From positions 1 through 64,000 of the forward strand of contig JAETOJ010000002.1 in assembly GCA_021768085.1 (NCBI GenBank): 64,000 nt of DNA, given 5' to 3'. Within the stretch, counting starts at the first letter, position 1. Each line of letters starts with the position of its first letter. This DNA comes from Bacillota bacterium. Lineage in GTDB: Bacteria; Bacillota; Clostridia; Oscillospirales; Oscillospiraceae. The position numbers and the translations under genes are program-made. Of this stretch, positions 15,803 to 26,217 are shown piece by piece. Below the pieces are notes generated by a model, which saw nothing but the letters and a program-made list of their open reading frames with translations, was not told where the DNA came from and did no database searches.

Positions 15803-15817
15803 ATCCACGCCTTTTTT
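15791..15817 (+). terminator. Intrinsic terminator overlapping the desulfurase stop codon
   Basis: AAGGCGTGG pairs with CCACGCCTT; the TAA stop lies in the loop and six Ts follow. Confidence 0.88.
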
Positions 15818-15860
15818 GTAGGATAAATTTTGAATTTTCTTTGATTTATCTGTGATTTGC

Positions 15861-15889
15861 TTGCCAACCGACAGAGGATACGGTATAAT
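15861..15889 (+). promoter_or_regulatory. Sigma-A-type promoter for cdaA-cdaR
   Basis: TTGCCA and TATAAT with a 17-bp spacer, about 50 nt before cdaA. Confidence 0.8.
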
Positions 15890-15939
15890 AGTACAGACTG
15901 ATCGGACGCTCCGCCTTGGGGCGGCGGGGAAGGGGATGG

Positions 15940-16845
15940 ATGCGTATGGATATGATTTGGCAGGCGTTGGAGTCGGCGCCGGAGTATCTGAAGCTCATCG
16001 GCTTTTTTGATATTCTGGATATGGCGATCATCGCCTTTGGGATTTATCACCTGCTCCGTTTTGTCCGCAAGAGCCGCTCCGGGCAGGTGGTGAAAGCCAT
16101 TGTGTTCCTGCTGGTGGCCATGGTACTGTCCAGCAGCAGCGTCCTACACCTGCGGGTGGTGAGCTTTGTGCTCACCAATGCCATGGAGCTGGGCGTCATC
16201 GCCCTGATTATCATCTTCCAGCCCGAGCTGCGCCGCTTCCTGGAGCAGATGGGCAGCGGAAAGATCAAGGAGCTGTTTGTGGCGGAGACCTACGGAACCG
16301 ATGTGGAAAGCGCCATCAAGGAGACGGTGGAGGCCTACGCCGCCATGTCCCGGGACAAAGTGGGGGCTCTGATGGTGTTTGAACGGCGCACCATGCTGGA
16401 CGATATGCTCAAGACGGGCACCACCCTGGACTGCCAGGTGTCCGCCGAGCTGCTGAAGAACCTGTTCTGGAACAAGGCGCCCCTTCACGACGGGGCGGTG
16501 ATCGTGCGCAACGGGCGCATCGTGGGGGCGGGCTGTATGCTCCCCCTGTCTGGCAACGTGAACCTGAGCCGGGATCTGGGGATGCGCCACCGGGCGGGCA
16601 TCGGCGTCAGCGAGAACTCCGATGCGGTGGTGGCCATCGTCTCCGAGGAGACGGGCTCCATCTCGGTGGCGGTGAACGGGATGCTCAAACGCCACCTGTC
16701 GCCGGACACCCTGGAGCGGCTGCTGCGCATGGAGCTGATGCCGGCGGTGGACGAGGAAAACAAGCCGGTTTCCGCCGCGGCCCGGCTGACCAGTGTATTC
16801 AAGGGCATTAAGGGAGATAATTCCAATGGGAAAGAAGATTCTTGA
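15940..16845 (+). CDS. cdaA: Diadenylate cyclase CdaA
   Basis: A membrane-bound c-di-AMP synthase of about 301 residues. Three hydrophobic segments lie in the first 90 residues, followed by the DAC domain with catalytic LHDGAVIV and MRHRAGIGVSENSDA (the DGA and RHR motifs). c-di-AMP controls potassium and osmolyte uptake and cell-wall homeostasis. The ATG at 15940 has a GGGGAAGGGG site close upstream; ATG 15946 is a possible alternative. It overlaps the CdaR gene by 20 nt, the standard pair in Firmicutes. Confidence 0.95.
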   Translation: MRMDMIWQALESAPEYLKLIGFFDILDMAIIAFGIYHLLRFVRKSRSGQVVKAIVFLLVAMVLSSSSVLHLRVVSFVLTNAMELGVIALIIIFQPELRRFLEQMGSGKIKELFVAETYGTDVESAIKETVEAYAAMSRDKVGALMVFERRTMLDDMLKTGTTLDCQVSAELLKNLFWNKAPLHDGAVIVRNGRIVGAGCMLPLSGNVNLSRDLGMRHRAGIGVSENSDAVVAIVSEETGSISVAVNGMLKRHLSPDTLERLLRMELMPAVDEENKPVSAAARLTSVFKGIKGDNSNGKEDS

Positions 16846-18124
16846 CAGCAAGCTGCTCTATGTGGTGCTGTCGGTGATCCTCACGGTGGGCCTGTGGTGC
16901 TACGTGACCTCCACCGACGGCACCCCACAGCAGATGCCCTACCGGAACGTGCCGGTGGAGTTCCGGGGGATGGACATCCTGCGGGAGCGGGGGCTGATGG
17001 TAGTCAATGAAGCCGTTACCGTCAACCTGACCATCCAGGCCAAGCCCGCGGTGCACGCGAAGCTGGCCAACAGCGAGGAGCTGTCGGTGACGGTGGACGT
17101 ATCCGGCATCGGGGAGGAGGGCAGCCACTCCCTGGCCTATACCCCGAACCTGCCCGCCGGCGTCAGCTCCAGCGATGTGAGCTATGTGACCAGCAACGCC
17201 CGGCTGGGCGTGGTAACCTTGGAGGTGGCGCGATATCTCAGCCGCGCGGTGACCATCAAGGGCAGCTTCCAGGGCAGTGTGGAGCAGGGCTATCTGGCGG
17301 GCAATGAGAATGACTTCCGGTTCTCCCCCGAAACCATCGTCGTCAGCGGGCGGGCGGAGGAGGTAAACCAGGTGGCTTATGCCCGGGTGATCATCACCGG
17401 AGAAAACCATACGAAAAATATCTATGACAGCTTCCCCTTCCAGCTCATCGGGGCCAATGACGAGCCGCTGGAGAATTTGAACGTGACCTGTGACGTGGAC
17501 ACGGTCTACGCCAGCTTCCCCATCCGGGCCATGGCGGAGATCCCCTTGGAGGTAAAGCTTACCGCCGGCGGCGGGCTGGACGTGGACGACGTGCGGGTGG
17601 AGCTGACCACCGACACCATCACGGTGGCGGGAAGCAAGGAGGCGGTGGACGCTCTGGTGAGCCAGGGGGCCATCACCCTGGCGGAGATCAATCTGGCCAC
17701 CATCAGGGATAAGGATGAGCGTACGTTTGCCATCCCGCTGGATGACAACCTGGAGAACCTCAGCGGCGTGGCGGAGGTAAAGGCCACCTTCAAAGTGACC
17801 AAGCGGGTGGTAAGCCAGACCTTTGTCACCAAAAACATCCAGGTGATCAACGAGCCGGAGGGCTGGAACGTGGATATTGTGACCCAGGAGCTTTCCGTGG
17901 AGATTCGGGGCACGCAGAAGCTCATGGATGAGCTGAACCCGGAGAACATTCGGGTGGTGGCGGATCTGCGCAACCTGGATCCGGCGGCGGGGCCGTACAC
18001 CGTCCAGGCCGACATCTACCTGGACAGCGCCGGCACCAAGGGGGATCTGGGAGAGCTGCCGCCGGCCAACGCCAGCTATTATTCCGTGGTTGTGTCCCTC
18101 ACCCCAGCGGATCAGGGCGGCTGA
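16826..18124 (+). CDS. cdaR: YbbR-like protein CdaR, regulator of CdaA
   Basis: A 432-residue protein with one N-terminal membrane segment (about 8-27, LLYVVLSVILTVGLWCYV) and several YbbR repeats outside the membrane (repeated VxVxGxxExV-like stretches through the chain). CdaR modulates diadenylate cyclase activity. The ATG at 16826 has AGGGAG about 10 nt upstream and overlaps the end of cdaA by 20 nt. In many Firmicutes glmM follows; here it is replaced by a DUF5685 gene. Confidence 0.92.
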   Translation: MGKKILDSKLLYVVLSVILTVGLWCYVTSTDGTPQQMPYRNVPVEFRGMDILRERGLMVVNEAVTVNLTIQAKPAVHAKLANSEELSVTVDVSGIGEEGSHSLAYTPNLPAGVSSSDVSYVTSNARLGVVTLEVARYLSRAVTIKGSFQGSVEQGYLAGNENDFRFSPETIVVSGRAEEVNQVAYARVIITGENHTKNIYDSFPFQLIGANDEPLENLNVTCDVDTVYASFPIRAMAEIPLEVKLTAGGGLDVDDVRVELTTDTITVAGSKEAVDALVSQGAITLAEINLATIRDKDERTFAIPLDDNLENLSGVAEVKATFKVTKRVVSQTFVTKNIQVINEPEGWNVDIVTQELSVEIRGTQKLMDELNPENIRVVADLRNLDPAAGPYTVQADIYLDSAGTKGDLGELPPANASYYSVVVSLTPADQGG

Positions 18125-18125
18125 C

Positions 18126-19617
<1,492 letters not shown>

Positions 19618-19618
19618 T

Positions 19619-20155
19619 ATGAGACGAAAAAATACGGCGGTGACGGTGGCCTACCCCGCCATTTTAGGGGCATTATCTTTGCTTCTGGTTTACATCGGCT
19701 CTATCGCCCCCACTGGGAACTGGGGGATCGTGGCGGCGGCGGGTCTGCTGCCTGCGGCGGCGGTGATCTCGGTGGGGATAAAGGCGGGACTCTTGTGCTG
19801 GGCGGGCGTGTCCATTCTGGCCTTCCTGCTGGTGCCGGACAAATTCTGCGTACTGCTGTTTGGGGCGCTGTTCGGGCTGTACCCCATGGTGAAGTCTCTC
19901 ATTGAGGGGCTGCGGCGCAGGCCGATGGAATACCTGCTGAAACTGGCCTTTTTTAATGCTGCCTTCACCCTGATCTACCTGACGATGGCCGGGGCGGTGC
20001 TGGACTCTCTGCCCCAAGCTCTGGGCGGCTCGGTCTGGATCCTGTACGGGGTGGCGAACCTGGTGTTTTTGCTGTATGACTACGGATTCAGCAAGCTGAT
20101 TGCAGTGTATATCGCCCGGATTCATCGGGCAATCCATGGAAAGGCAGGGACGTAA
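19619..20155 (+). CDS. Hypothetical multi-pass membrane protein
   Basis: A 178-residue protein with about five hydrophobic segments (near 10-28, 33-52, 55-85, 105-130, 140-165) and Arg-rich short loops (GLRRRP). It starts 1 nt after the J-domain gene and ends 4 nt before yicC, so it belongs to the DUF5685-DnaJ unit. No family was recognised with confidence. The context suggests an inner-membrane partner of the J-domain protein. Confidence 0.7.
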   Translation: MRRKNTAVTVAYPAILGALSLLLVYIGSIAPTGNWGIVAAAGLLPAAAVISVGIKAGLLCWAGVSILAFLLVPDKFCVLLFGALFGLYPMVKSLIEGLRRRPMEYLLKLAFFNAAFTLIYLTMAGAVLDSLPQALGGSVWILYGVANLVFLLYDYGFSKLIAVYIARIHRAIHGKAGT

Positions 20156-20159
20156 ATTG

Positions 20160-21041
20160 GTGAGAAGCATGACCGGCTACGGCCGGGGGGATCGTTCCTT
20201 CGAGGGGCTCCAGGTCACGGTGGAGTTGCGCTCGGTGAACAACCGGTATCTGGACTGTGCGGTGAAGCTGCCCAGGGCCTATATCTTCGCGGAGGACGCC
20301 ATCAAGACCCGGGTGCAGGCTGCGGTGGGCCGGGGTAAAGTGGATGTGTTTGTCACCTTGAACCACGACCACGGGGACGAGATGGTTGTCACCGTCAACG
20401 AGGAGTTGGCCCGAGGGTATCTGGACGCGCTGAAGCGGCTCCACGAGCTGGGCGGCGGCCGGGTGAAAAAGGATTTCCGCGCCACCGAGTTGGCCCGGTT
20501 CCCCGACGTGCTGACGGTGGAGAAGCAGGCGGAGGATCTGGATCTGATGAAAGAGCGCCTGCTGGAGGTACTGGATCTGGCCATCGGGGATTTCAACGCC
20601 ATGCGGGCGGTGGAGGGTGAGCGGCTGTCTGCCGACATCCTGGGCCGGGCGGACGCGGTGGAGCGCCTGCTGGGCGAGGTGGAGGCCCGCTCCCCCCAGA
20701 CGGTGGCGGACTATCGGGCCCGGCTGGAGAGCAAGATGCGGGAGGTGCTTCAGAACACCCAGATCGACGAGGGGCGGCTGCTCACCGAGGCGGCCATCTT
20801 CGCGGACAAGGTGGCGGTGGACGAGGAGACGGTGCGGCTCCACAGCCATCTGGGCCAGCTCCGGGAGCTGCTGTCCGCTGGAGGGGCCGTGGGACGGAAG
20901 CTGGACTTCCTGATCCAGGAGTTCAACCGGGAAACCAATACCATCGGCTCCAAATGCAACGATCTGGAGATCACCCGCCGGGTGGTGGACATGAAGGCGG
21001 AAATTGAAAAGATCCGGGAGCAGGTTCAGAACCTGGAGTGA
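20160..21041 (+). CDS. yicC: YicC family endoribonuclease
   Basis: A 293-residue protein of the YicC/YloC family: N-terminal [16 protein letters not shown], central [16 protein letters not shown] and C-terminal [16 protein letters not shown] followed by [17 protein letters not shown]. Family members act as RNases that cleave small RNAs or mRNA. The GTG start gives the conserved MRSMTG beginning; a TTG one codon earlier is possible. It opens the conserved yicC-remA-gmk-rpoZ-priA-def-fmt cluster. Confidence 0.93.
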   Translation: MRSMTGYGRGDRSFEGLQVTVELRSVNNRYLDCAVKLPRAYIFAEDAIKTRVQAAVGRGKVDVFVTLNHDHGDEMVVTVNEELARGYLDALKRLHELGGGRVKKDFRATELARFPDVLTVEKQAEDLDLMKERLLEVLDLAIGDFNAMRAVEGERLSADILGRADAVERLLGEVEARSPQTVADYRARLESKMREVLQNTQIDEGRLLTEAAIFADKVAVDEETVRLHSHLGQLRELLSAGGAVGRKLDFLIQEFNRETNTIGSKCNDLEITRRVVDMKAEIEKIREQVQNLE

Positions 21042-21045
21042 TGCT

Positions 21046-21318
21046 ATGAAGCTGGTCAATATCGGATTTGGGAATATGGTGTCCGCCCAGCGGGTGGTGG
21101 CCATTGTCAGCCCAGACTCCGCCCCGGTGAAACGGCTGGGGCAGGAGGCCCGGGAGCGTGGGATGCTCATCGACGCCAGCTTCGGTCGCCGAACCCAGGC
21201 TGTGCTGGTGATGGACAGCGGCCACGTGATCTGGTCATCCCTGCCCACGGGGCAGATCTCTGCCCGGTTTGGAGACAAAGCGGGGCAGGAGCATGAGAAA
21301 GAGGAGGAGGAATCATGA
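21046..21318 (+). CDS. remA: RemA/DUF370 family regulator
   Basis: A 90-residue protein ([20 protein letters not shown]...) of the DUF370 family. In Bacillus, RemA is a DNA-binding activator of matrix and osmoprotection genes. It begins 4 nt after yicC and its stop overlaps the gmk start (ATGA). The C-terminus is an acidic/basic tail ([11 protein letters not shown]). Its local target genes are unknown. Confidence 0.9.
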   Translation: MKLVNIGFGNMVSAQRVVAIVSPDSAPVKRLGQEARERGMLIDASFGRRTQAVLVMDSGHVIWSSLPTGQISARFGDKAGQEHEKEEEES

Positions 21319-21929
21319 GCGAGAGAAGAGGAGAGCTGATCGTCTTATCCGGGCCCTCCGGGGCGGGAAAGAGCACCGTCATCGCCGAGCTGCTGAGTGC
21401 CCGGCGGGACATCCACTTTTCCGTATCCTTCACCACACGGCAACCCAGGACGGGCGAGGCGGACGGAGTGAACTACAACTTCGTTTCCCGGGAGGAGTTT
21501 GAGCGGATGATCGCCAACCACGAGCTGCTGGAATACGCCGAGTACGTGGGAAACTACTATGGTACGTCCCTGAAGGTGATCCGGGATAAGCTGGATCAGG
21601 GGGTGGACGTACTGTTGGACATTGAGGTGCAGGGGGCGGCTAAGGTGAAGGAGCGGTGCCCGGAGGCGGTGCTGATCTTTTTGATCCCGCCGTCCATTGA
21701 GGAACTGTCCCGCCGGCTCCACCGCCGGAATACCGACCCGGAGGAGACTATCCAGCGCCGCCTGGAAAAGGCCCGAGAGGAGTGCCGGGAGAGCGTGCAT
21801 TACGACTATCTGGTGGTGAACGACGCGGTGGTGACCGCCGCGGGGGAAATTCTGTCCATCCTGGAGGCGGAGCGGTGCCGCACCCCCAAGCGGCTCCACT
21901 TGACCCAGGGCATTGTGGGGACGACGTAA
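21315..21929 (+). CDS. gmk: Guanylate kinase
   Basis: A 204-residue enzyme phosphorylating GMP to GDP. Walker A is [15 protein letters not shown], and the GMP-binding [19 protein letters not shown] and [19 protein letters not shown] segments are complete. GAGGAGG precedes the ATG, which overlaps the RemA stop. Length is standard. Confidence 0.96.
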   Translation: MSERRGELIVLSGPSGAGKSTVIAELLSARRDIHFSVSFTTRQPRTGEADGVNYNFVSREEFERMIANHELLEYAEYVGNYYGTSLKVIRDKLDQGVDVLLDIEVQGAAKVKERCPEAVLIFLIPPSIEELSRRLHRRNTDPEETIQRRLEKAREECRESVHYDYLVVNDAVVTAAGEILSILEAERCRTPKRLHLTQGIVGTT

Positions 21930-21966
21930 ACTGACCGGTCATATTTAATCGTTAGGAGGATGCGTT

Positions 21967-22200
21967 ATGTTACTTTATCCCGCGATCAAGGATTTGCTCA
22001 ATCAGGTGCCCAGCCGCTATATGCTGGTGAATATGGTGGCCAACCGGGCCAGAAAGTTGTCCAGCGAGGCGGAGACCTCCGGTGAACCATTGGAGGAGAA
22101 GGCCGTCTCCCTGGCCATCCATGAGGTGGCCAACGGCACGCTCCGGGTGGAGGACGCGGAGCGGGAGCAAAACCAAGATCAGGATCAGGCGGAAGCGTAA
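21967..22200 (+). CDS. rpoZ: RNA polymerase omega subunit
   Basis: A 77-residue protein (PAIKDLLNQVPSRYMLVNMVANRARKL) of the RpoZ family, which helps assemble beta-prime into RNA polymerase. AGGAGG lies 5-7 nt before the ATG. The acidic C-terminal tail (EREQNQDQDQAEA) is species-specific. Position after gmk is the usual one. Confidence 0.93.
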   Translation: MLLYPAIKDLLNQVPSRYMLVNMVANRARKLSSEAETSGEPLEEKAVSLAIHEVANGTLRVEDAEREQNQDQDQAEA

Positions 22201-22207
22201 CAATTCT

Positions 22208-22232
22208 GGGCAAGCAGGATGCCTGCTTGCCC
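22208..22232 (+). terminator. Perfect 11-bp hairpin between rpoZ and priA
   Basis: GGGCAAGCAGG and CCTGCTTGCCC pair perfectly around ATG, followed by TTT only. It may be a weak terminator or attenuator. The ATG in the loop is in frame with priA but is unlikely to be the start. Confidence 0.5.
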
Positions 22233-22263
22233 TTTGGACTGTGGAGAGGGATGGGGTGAGGCC

Positions 22264-24729
22264 GTGGCCGGAATCGCAAAAATCGCAGTATCGGCGGCGG
22301 CCTACGCCATTGACAAGCCCTACGACTACCTGATCCCACCCAAGCTGGCCGACGAATTGCGGCCGGGGATGCGAGCAGCGGTGCCTTTCGGCGCGGGAAA
22401 CCGGGTGAGCGATGGCATTGTGCTGGCCCTGGGGGAGCGGGAGGACACGGCCAAGCTGAAATATGTGCTGGCCCTGCTGGACGAGGAGCCGGTGCTGGAT
22501 TCGGAGGCAGTGCAGCTGGCCCTGTGGATGCGGGAGCATTATTTCTGCACCGTGTACGATGCCATGCGGGTGATGCTTCCGGCGGGGTTATGGTTTTCCC
22601 TAAAGGACTGCTGGCGGATTGCCCCTGGTGTGGATCGGGCGGCGGCCTACGACGGGGCAGGGGAGAACGAGGCCGCTCAAAAGCTTGTGGACCTTCTGTA
22701 TTCCAACAATGGTTGGGCGGAGCTGGGCAATATCCGGCTGGCCTTCGGTACGTCCAACCCGGGCCCCGTGCTGCGGGCTCTGGAAAAACAGGGAATCATC
22801 GTTCAGGAGGCGGTTGCCGCCCGGGGCGTGAAGGATAAGACAGAGCAGGTGGCCACCCTGGCCATGGATCCCGGGGATGCGCTGGCCCTGCTGGCCCCAA
22901 AACGGAAGCGTGCACCTCTCCAATATGCGGCGGGGGAGGCCCTGTGCGCGGTGGGTGAGACCTCTGCCAAGGAACTGTGCTACTTCACGGGCGCATCCAT
23001 GACCACGCTAAGAGCGCTGGAGCGCCAAGGGGTGCTCACCCTGTCTAAACGTGAGGTCTACCGCCGCCCCGAGCTGCCTACCCGGGAGGAGGCAGCGCCA
23101 GTGGAGCTGAACGGGGAACAGCAGGCGGCCTATGAGGAGCTGCTGGCCCAGGCAGAGGGGGGCGGAGGCGCTGCCCTGCTGTACGGCGTCACCGGCAGTG
23201 GCAAGACCCAGATCTACCTAAAGCTGATCCATGCCCTGCTGGAGCGAGGACGGACGGCGCTGGTGATGGTACCGGAGATCTCCTTGACCCCCCAGTTGAT
23301 GCGGATCTTTGTGTCCCACTTTGGGTGTGAAGTGGCAATCCTTCATAGTTCTTTGTCGTCCGGAGAGCGGTGTGATGAGTGGAAACGGGTGCGACGGGGG
23401 GAGGCCCGGGTGGTGGTGGGCACCCGCTCCGCGGTGTTCGCCCCTCTGCCCAGCCTGGGGGCCGTTATTCTGGATGAGGAGCAGGAGCCCTCCTACAAAT
23501 CGGAGCAAAACCCCAGGTATCACGCCCGAGAGGTGGCACGTTACCGTTGCCACAGGGCGGGGGCGCTGCTGGTGCTGGGCTCGGCCACCCCGTCGATAGA
23601 CACCATGTACCGGGCTCGGCAGGGAACGTATCGCCTGCTCATCCTCAGCCGCAGGTTTAATGAGCGGCCCCTGCCCAAGGTGACCATGGTGGACATGAAG
23701 GAGGAACTGCGCCGGGGAAACGGCGGCTCCATCAGCGGGGTACTGGCGCAAAAGCTGGAGGAGACGGTGGATCGGGGGGAACAGGCCATTTTGTTTCTCA
23801 ACCGCCGGGGGGCCAGCCGGATGGTGGTGTGCGGTGAGTGCGGAGAGATCCCCACCTGCCCCCGGTGCTCCGTCCATCTGACCTACCACTCCGCCAACCG
23901 GCGGCTGATGTGCCATTACTGCGGCCACTCTCAGCCCCTGCCCGACCGGTGCCCCGTCTGCGGTGGCCTGTTCCGCTTCGTCGGGGCGGGGACGCAGAAG
24001 GTGGAGGAGGAGCTGCGAAACCTGTTTCCCGGCGTGGAGGTGTTGCGGATGGACGCGGACACCGTATCCGTCACCCACAACCACGAGGCCCTGCTGGAAA
24101 AGTTCCAACGGCAGCGGATCCCCATCCTGCTGGGCACCCAGATGGTGGCCAAGGGGCTGGACTTTGAGAACGTCACCCTGGTGGGGGCGGTGTCGGCGGA
24201 TCAGAGCCTGTATACCGGGGACATCCATGCCGCGGAACGCACCTTTTCCCTGCTCACCCAGGTAGCGGGCCGGGCGGGGCGGGGGGAGAAGGAAGGGCAG
24301 GCGGTGATCCAGACCTTTACCCCGGACAACGACGTGATCCGGTTTGCGGCCCGGCAGGACTACGACTCCTTTTACCGCCAGGAGATCCGCATACGGGAGG
24401 TGCGGGAGCTGCCGCCTTGCAATGATCTGTTTCTGCTGTGTGCCTCCGGGCTGGAGGAGACAGCGGTGCTCCGAGCTTGCCTGCGGCTGCGGGACAGCCT
24501 GAGCGCGGCCATGGGCAAGGTACCCTATCAGGGGACAATTTACCGCCTGCTGGGGCCGGCTCCGGCGCCGGTGGCTAAGGTAAATGACCGCTACCGCTAC
24601 CGGCTGGTGCTGAACACAAGAAATACCCGGGACATGCGGCAGCTGGTGGCCCATCTGCTCCGTCGGGCTCAGGCGGACAGGCAGAATCGTGGGGTGGCCC
24701 TGTATGCGGATCTGGATCCCATGGAATAA
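22264..24729 (+). CDS. priA: Primosomal protein N' (replication restart helicase PriA)
   Basis: An 821-residue superfamily 2 helicase that reloads the replisome at stalled forks. It has Walker A LLYGVTGSGKTQIYL, a DEEQEPSYK Walker B, the helicase FLNRRGASRMVVC segment and paired zinc-binding Cys motifs (CGECGEIPTCPRC, CHYCG, CPVCG). The start is set at GTG 22264 (VAGIAKIAV) because it follows a GGGATGGGG site and fits family length; the ATG at 22219 lies in a hairpin loop. Confidence 0.94.
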   Translation: MAGIAKIAVSAAAYAIDKPYDYLIPPKLADELRPGMRAAVPFGAGNRVSDGIVLALGEREDTAKLKYVLALLDEEPVLDSEAVQLALWMREHYFCTVYDAMRVMLPAGLWFSLKDCWRIAPGVDRAAAYDGAGENEAAQKLVDLLYSNNGWAELGNIRLAFGTSNPGPVLRALEKQGIIVQEAVAARGVKDKTEQVATLAMDPGDALALLAPKRKRAPLQYAAGEALCAVGETSAKELCYFTGASMTTLRALERQGVLTLSKREVYRRPELPTREEAAPVELNGEQQAAYEELLAQAEGGGGAALLYGVTGSGKTQIYLKLIHALLERGRTALVMVPEISLTPQLMRIFVSHFGCEVAILHSSLSSGERCDEWKRVRRGEARVVVGTRSAVFAPLPSLGAVILDEEQEPSYKSEQNPRYHAREVARYRCHRAGALLVLGSATPSIDTMYRARQGTYRLLILSRRFNERPLPKVTMVDMKEELRRGNGGSISGVLAQKLEETVDRGEQAILFLNRRGASRMVVCGECGEIPTCPRCSVHLTYHSANRRLMCHYCGHSQPLPDRCPVCGGLFRFVGAGTQKVEEELRNLFPGVEVLRMDADTVSVTHNHEALLEKFQRQRIPILLGTQMVAKGLDFENVTLVGAVSADQSLYTGDIHAAERTFSLLTQVAGRAGRGEKEGQAVIQTFTPDNDVIRFAARQDYDSFYRQEIRIREVRELPPCNDLFLLCASGLEETAVLRACLRLRDSLSAAMGKVPYQGTIYRLLGPAPAPVAKVNDRYRYRLVLNTRNTRDMRQLVAHLLRRAQADRQNRGVALYADLDPME

Positions 24730-24745
24730 AAAGGAGGAATTTGCA

Positions 24746-25276
24746 ATGGCTTTGCGAAAAATATTAACTCAAGGGGATCCGACCCTGGGGAAGGTGTGCC
24801 GACCGGTAGAGAAGTTTGACCGGAAGCTCCACTGGCTGCTGGACGATCTGAAGGAGACGCTGGAAAACGCGGGGGGCGTGGGACTGGCCGCGCCTCAGAT
24901 CGGCATACTCCGTCGGGCTGTGATTGTGATGGATGCTCAGGAGCAGATGATTGAACTGGTAAACCCGGAGATCATCCATGCAGAAGGGGAGCAGGAGGGC
25001 TGGGAGGGCTGCCTCAGCGTACCCAACCAGTACGGCTGGGTAACTCGCCCCAATTCGGTGACCGTCCGAGCCCAGGATCGGGATGGGAATTTCTTTGAGG
25101 TGTCCGGGGAGGAGCTCGTGGCCCGCTGCTTCTGCCACGAGTTGGAGCACCTGGAGGGCCACCTGTTTGTGGAGCACACCGATGGGCAGCTCTACAGCAT
25201 GGAGGAGCTGGACGCCATGGAGTTGGAGCAGGCCGAAGCCCGGGGGCCCCACCGGAAAAGGGGAAAGAAAAGATGA
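24746..25276 (+). CDS. def: Peptide deformylase
   Basis: A 176-residue metalloenzyme removing N-formyl groups from new proteins. The three motifs are present: GVGLAAPQ, EGCLSVP and HELEHLEGHLF (HExxH type). AAAGGAGG lies 8 nt before the ATG. A short acidic/basic C-terminal extension ends in RKRGKKR. It overlaps fmt by 4 nt, coupling deformylation and formylation enzymes. Confidence 0.96.
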   Translation: MALRKILTQGDPTLGKVCRPVEKFDRKLHWLLDDLKETLENAGGVGLAAPQIGILRRAVIVMDAQEQMIELVNPEIIHAEGEQEGWEGCLSVPNQYGWVTRPNSVTVRAQDRDGNFFEVSGEELVARCFCHELEHLEGHLFVEHTDGQLYSMEELDAMELEQAEARGPHRKRGKKR

Positions 25277-26205
25277 GAATTGTATTTATGGGTACCCCGG
25301 ATTTTGCGGTGCCCTCGCTGAAGGCGTTGGTGGAGGCGGGGCATGAGATCTGCGGTGTGTTTACCCAGCCGGACAAGCCAAAAAACCGGGGCATGAAGCT
25401 CCAAGCACCACCTGTGAAGGAATATGCCTTGTCGGTTAAATTGCCGGTGTTCCAACCCACTAAGCTGCGAGACGGGGAAGCGTTGGGCATTCTGAAGGGG
25501 CTGGAGCCGGAGCTCATCGCGGTGGCGGCCTACGGGAAAATCCTGCCGGTGGACATTTTAGAGTTGCCCCAGATGGGGTGCGTCAACGTTCACTCGTCCC
25601 TGTTGCCCAAGTATCGAGGGGCGGCCCCCATTAACTGGGCCATCCTCAACGGGGAGGACGAGACGGGCATCACTATTATGTATATGGCGGAAGGAATGGA
25701 CACCGGGGACATCCTGGCCCAGCGGGCCACTCCCATCCAAATAGATGAGAATGCCGCCCAGCTCTTTGAACGGCTGTCCCAGATGGGGGCGGAGCTGTTG
25801 GTGGAGACGGTGGCGGGCATCGAGGCGGGAACAGTGAAGGCCGTGCCCCAGGATGAGGGCAAGGCCAGCCATGCCCCCATGTTGTCTCGGGAGTTGTCCC
25901 CCATGGACTGGAGCAGGACAGCCCGACAGCTCCATGATCAGGTGCGAGGGCTGTATCCCTGGCCGGCGGCTGTGGCTGCGGTGGACGGAGTGCGGTGCAA
26001 GATCCTGCGCACCGCCCTGGTGGAGAACGCCGGAGGGCAGACGCCGGGAACGGTGCTGCAAGCGGACAAAAAGGGCCTGCGGGTGGCCTGCGGCAGCGGA
26101 GCGTTGGAGATTCTGGAACTCCAGCCGGACGGGAAGAAGGCCATGGCCGCGTCCGCCTTCCTGATGGGCCATCCCATCCGGAAGGGTGCAGTTTTGACAG
26201 ATTAG
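25273..26205 (+). CDS. fmt: Methionyl-tRNA formyltransferase
   Basis: A 310-residue enzyme that formylates initiator Met-tRNA. The N-terminal Rossmann domain carries FMGTPDFAVPSL, VNVHSSLLPKYRGAAPINWAI and the MDTGDIL segment; the C-terminal OB-like domain begins near residue 205. Start overlaps def (ATGA). Length is normal. Confidence 0.97.
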   Translation: MRIVFMGTPDFAVPSLKALVEAGHEICGVFTQPDKPKNRGMKLQAPPVKEYALSVKLPVFQPTKLRDGEALGILKGLEPELIAVAAYGKILPVDILELPQMGCVNVHSSLLPKYRGAAPINWAILNGEDETGITIMYMAEGMDTGDILAQRATPIQIDENAAQLFERLSQMGAELLVETVAGIEAGTVKAVPQDEGKASHAPMLSRELSPMDWSRTARQLHDQVRGLYPWPAAVAAVDGVRCKILRTALVENAGGQTPGTVLQADKKGLRVACGSGALEILELQPDGKKAMAASAFLMGHPIRKGAVLTD

Positions 26206-26217
26206 GAGGATGCCCCG

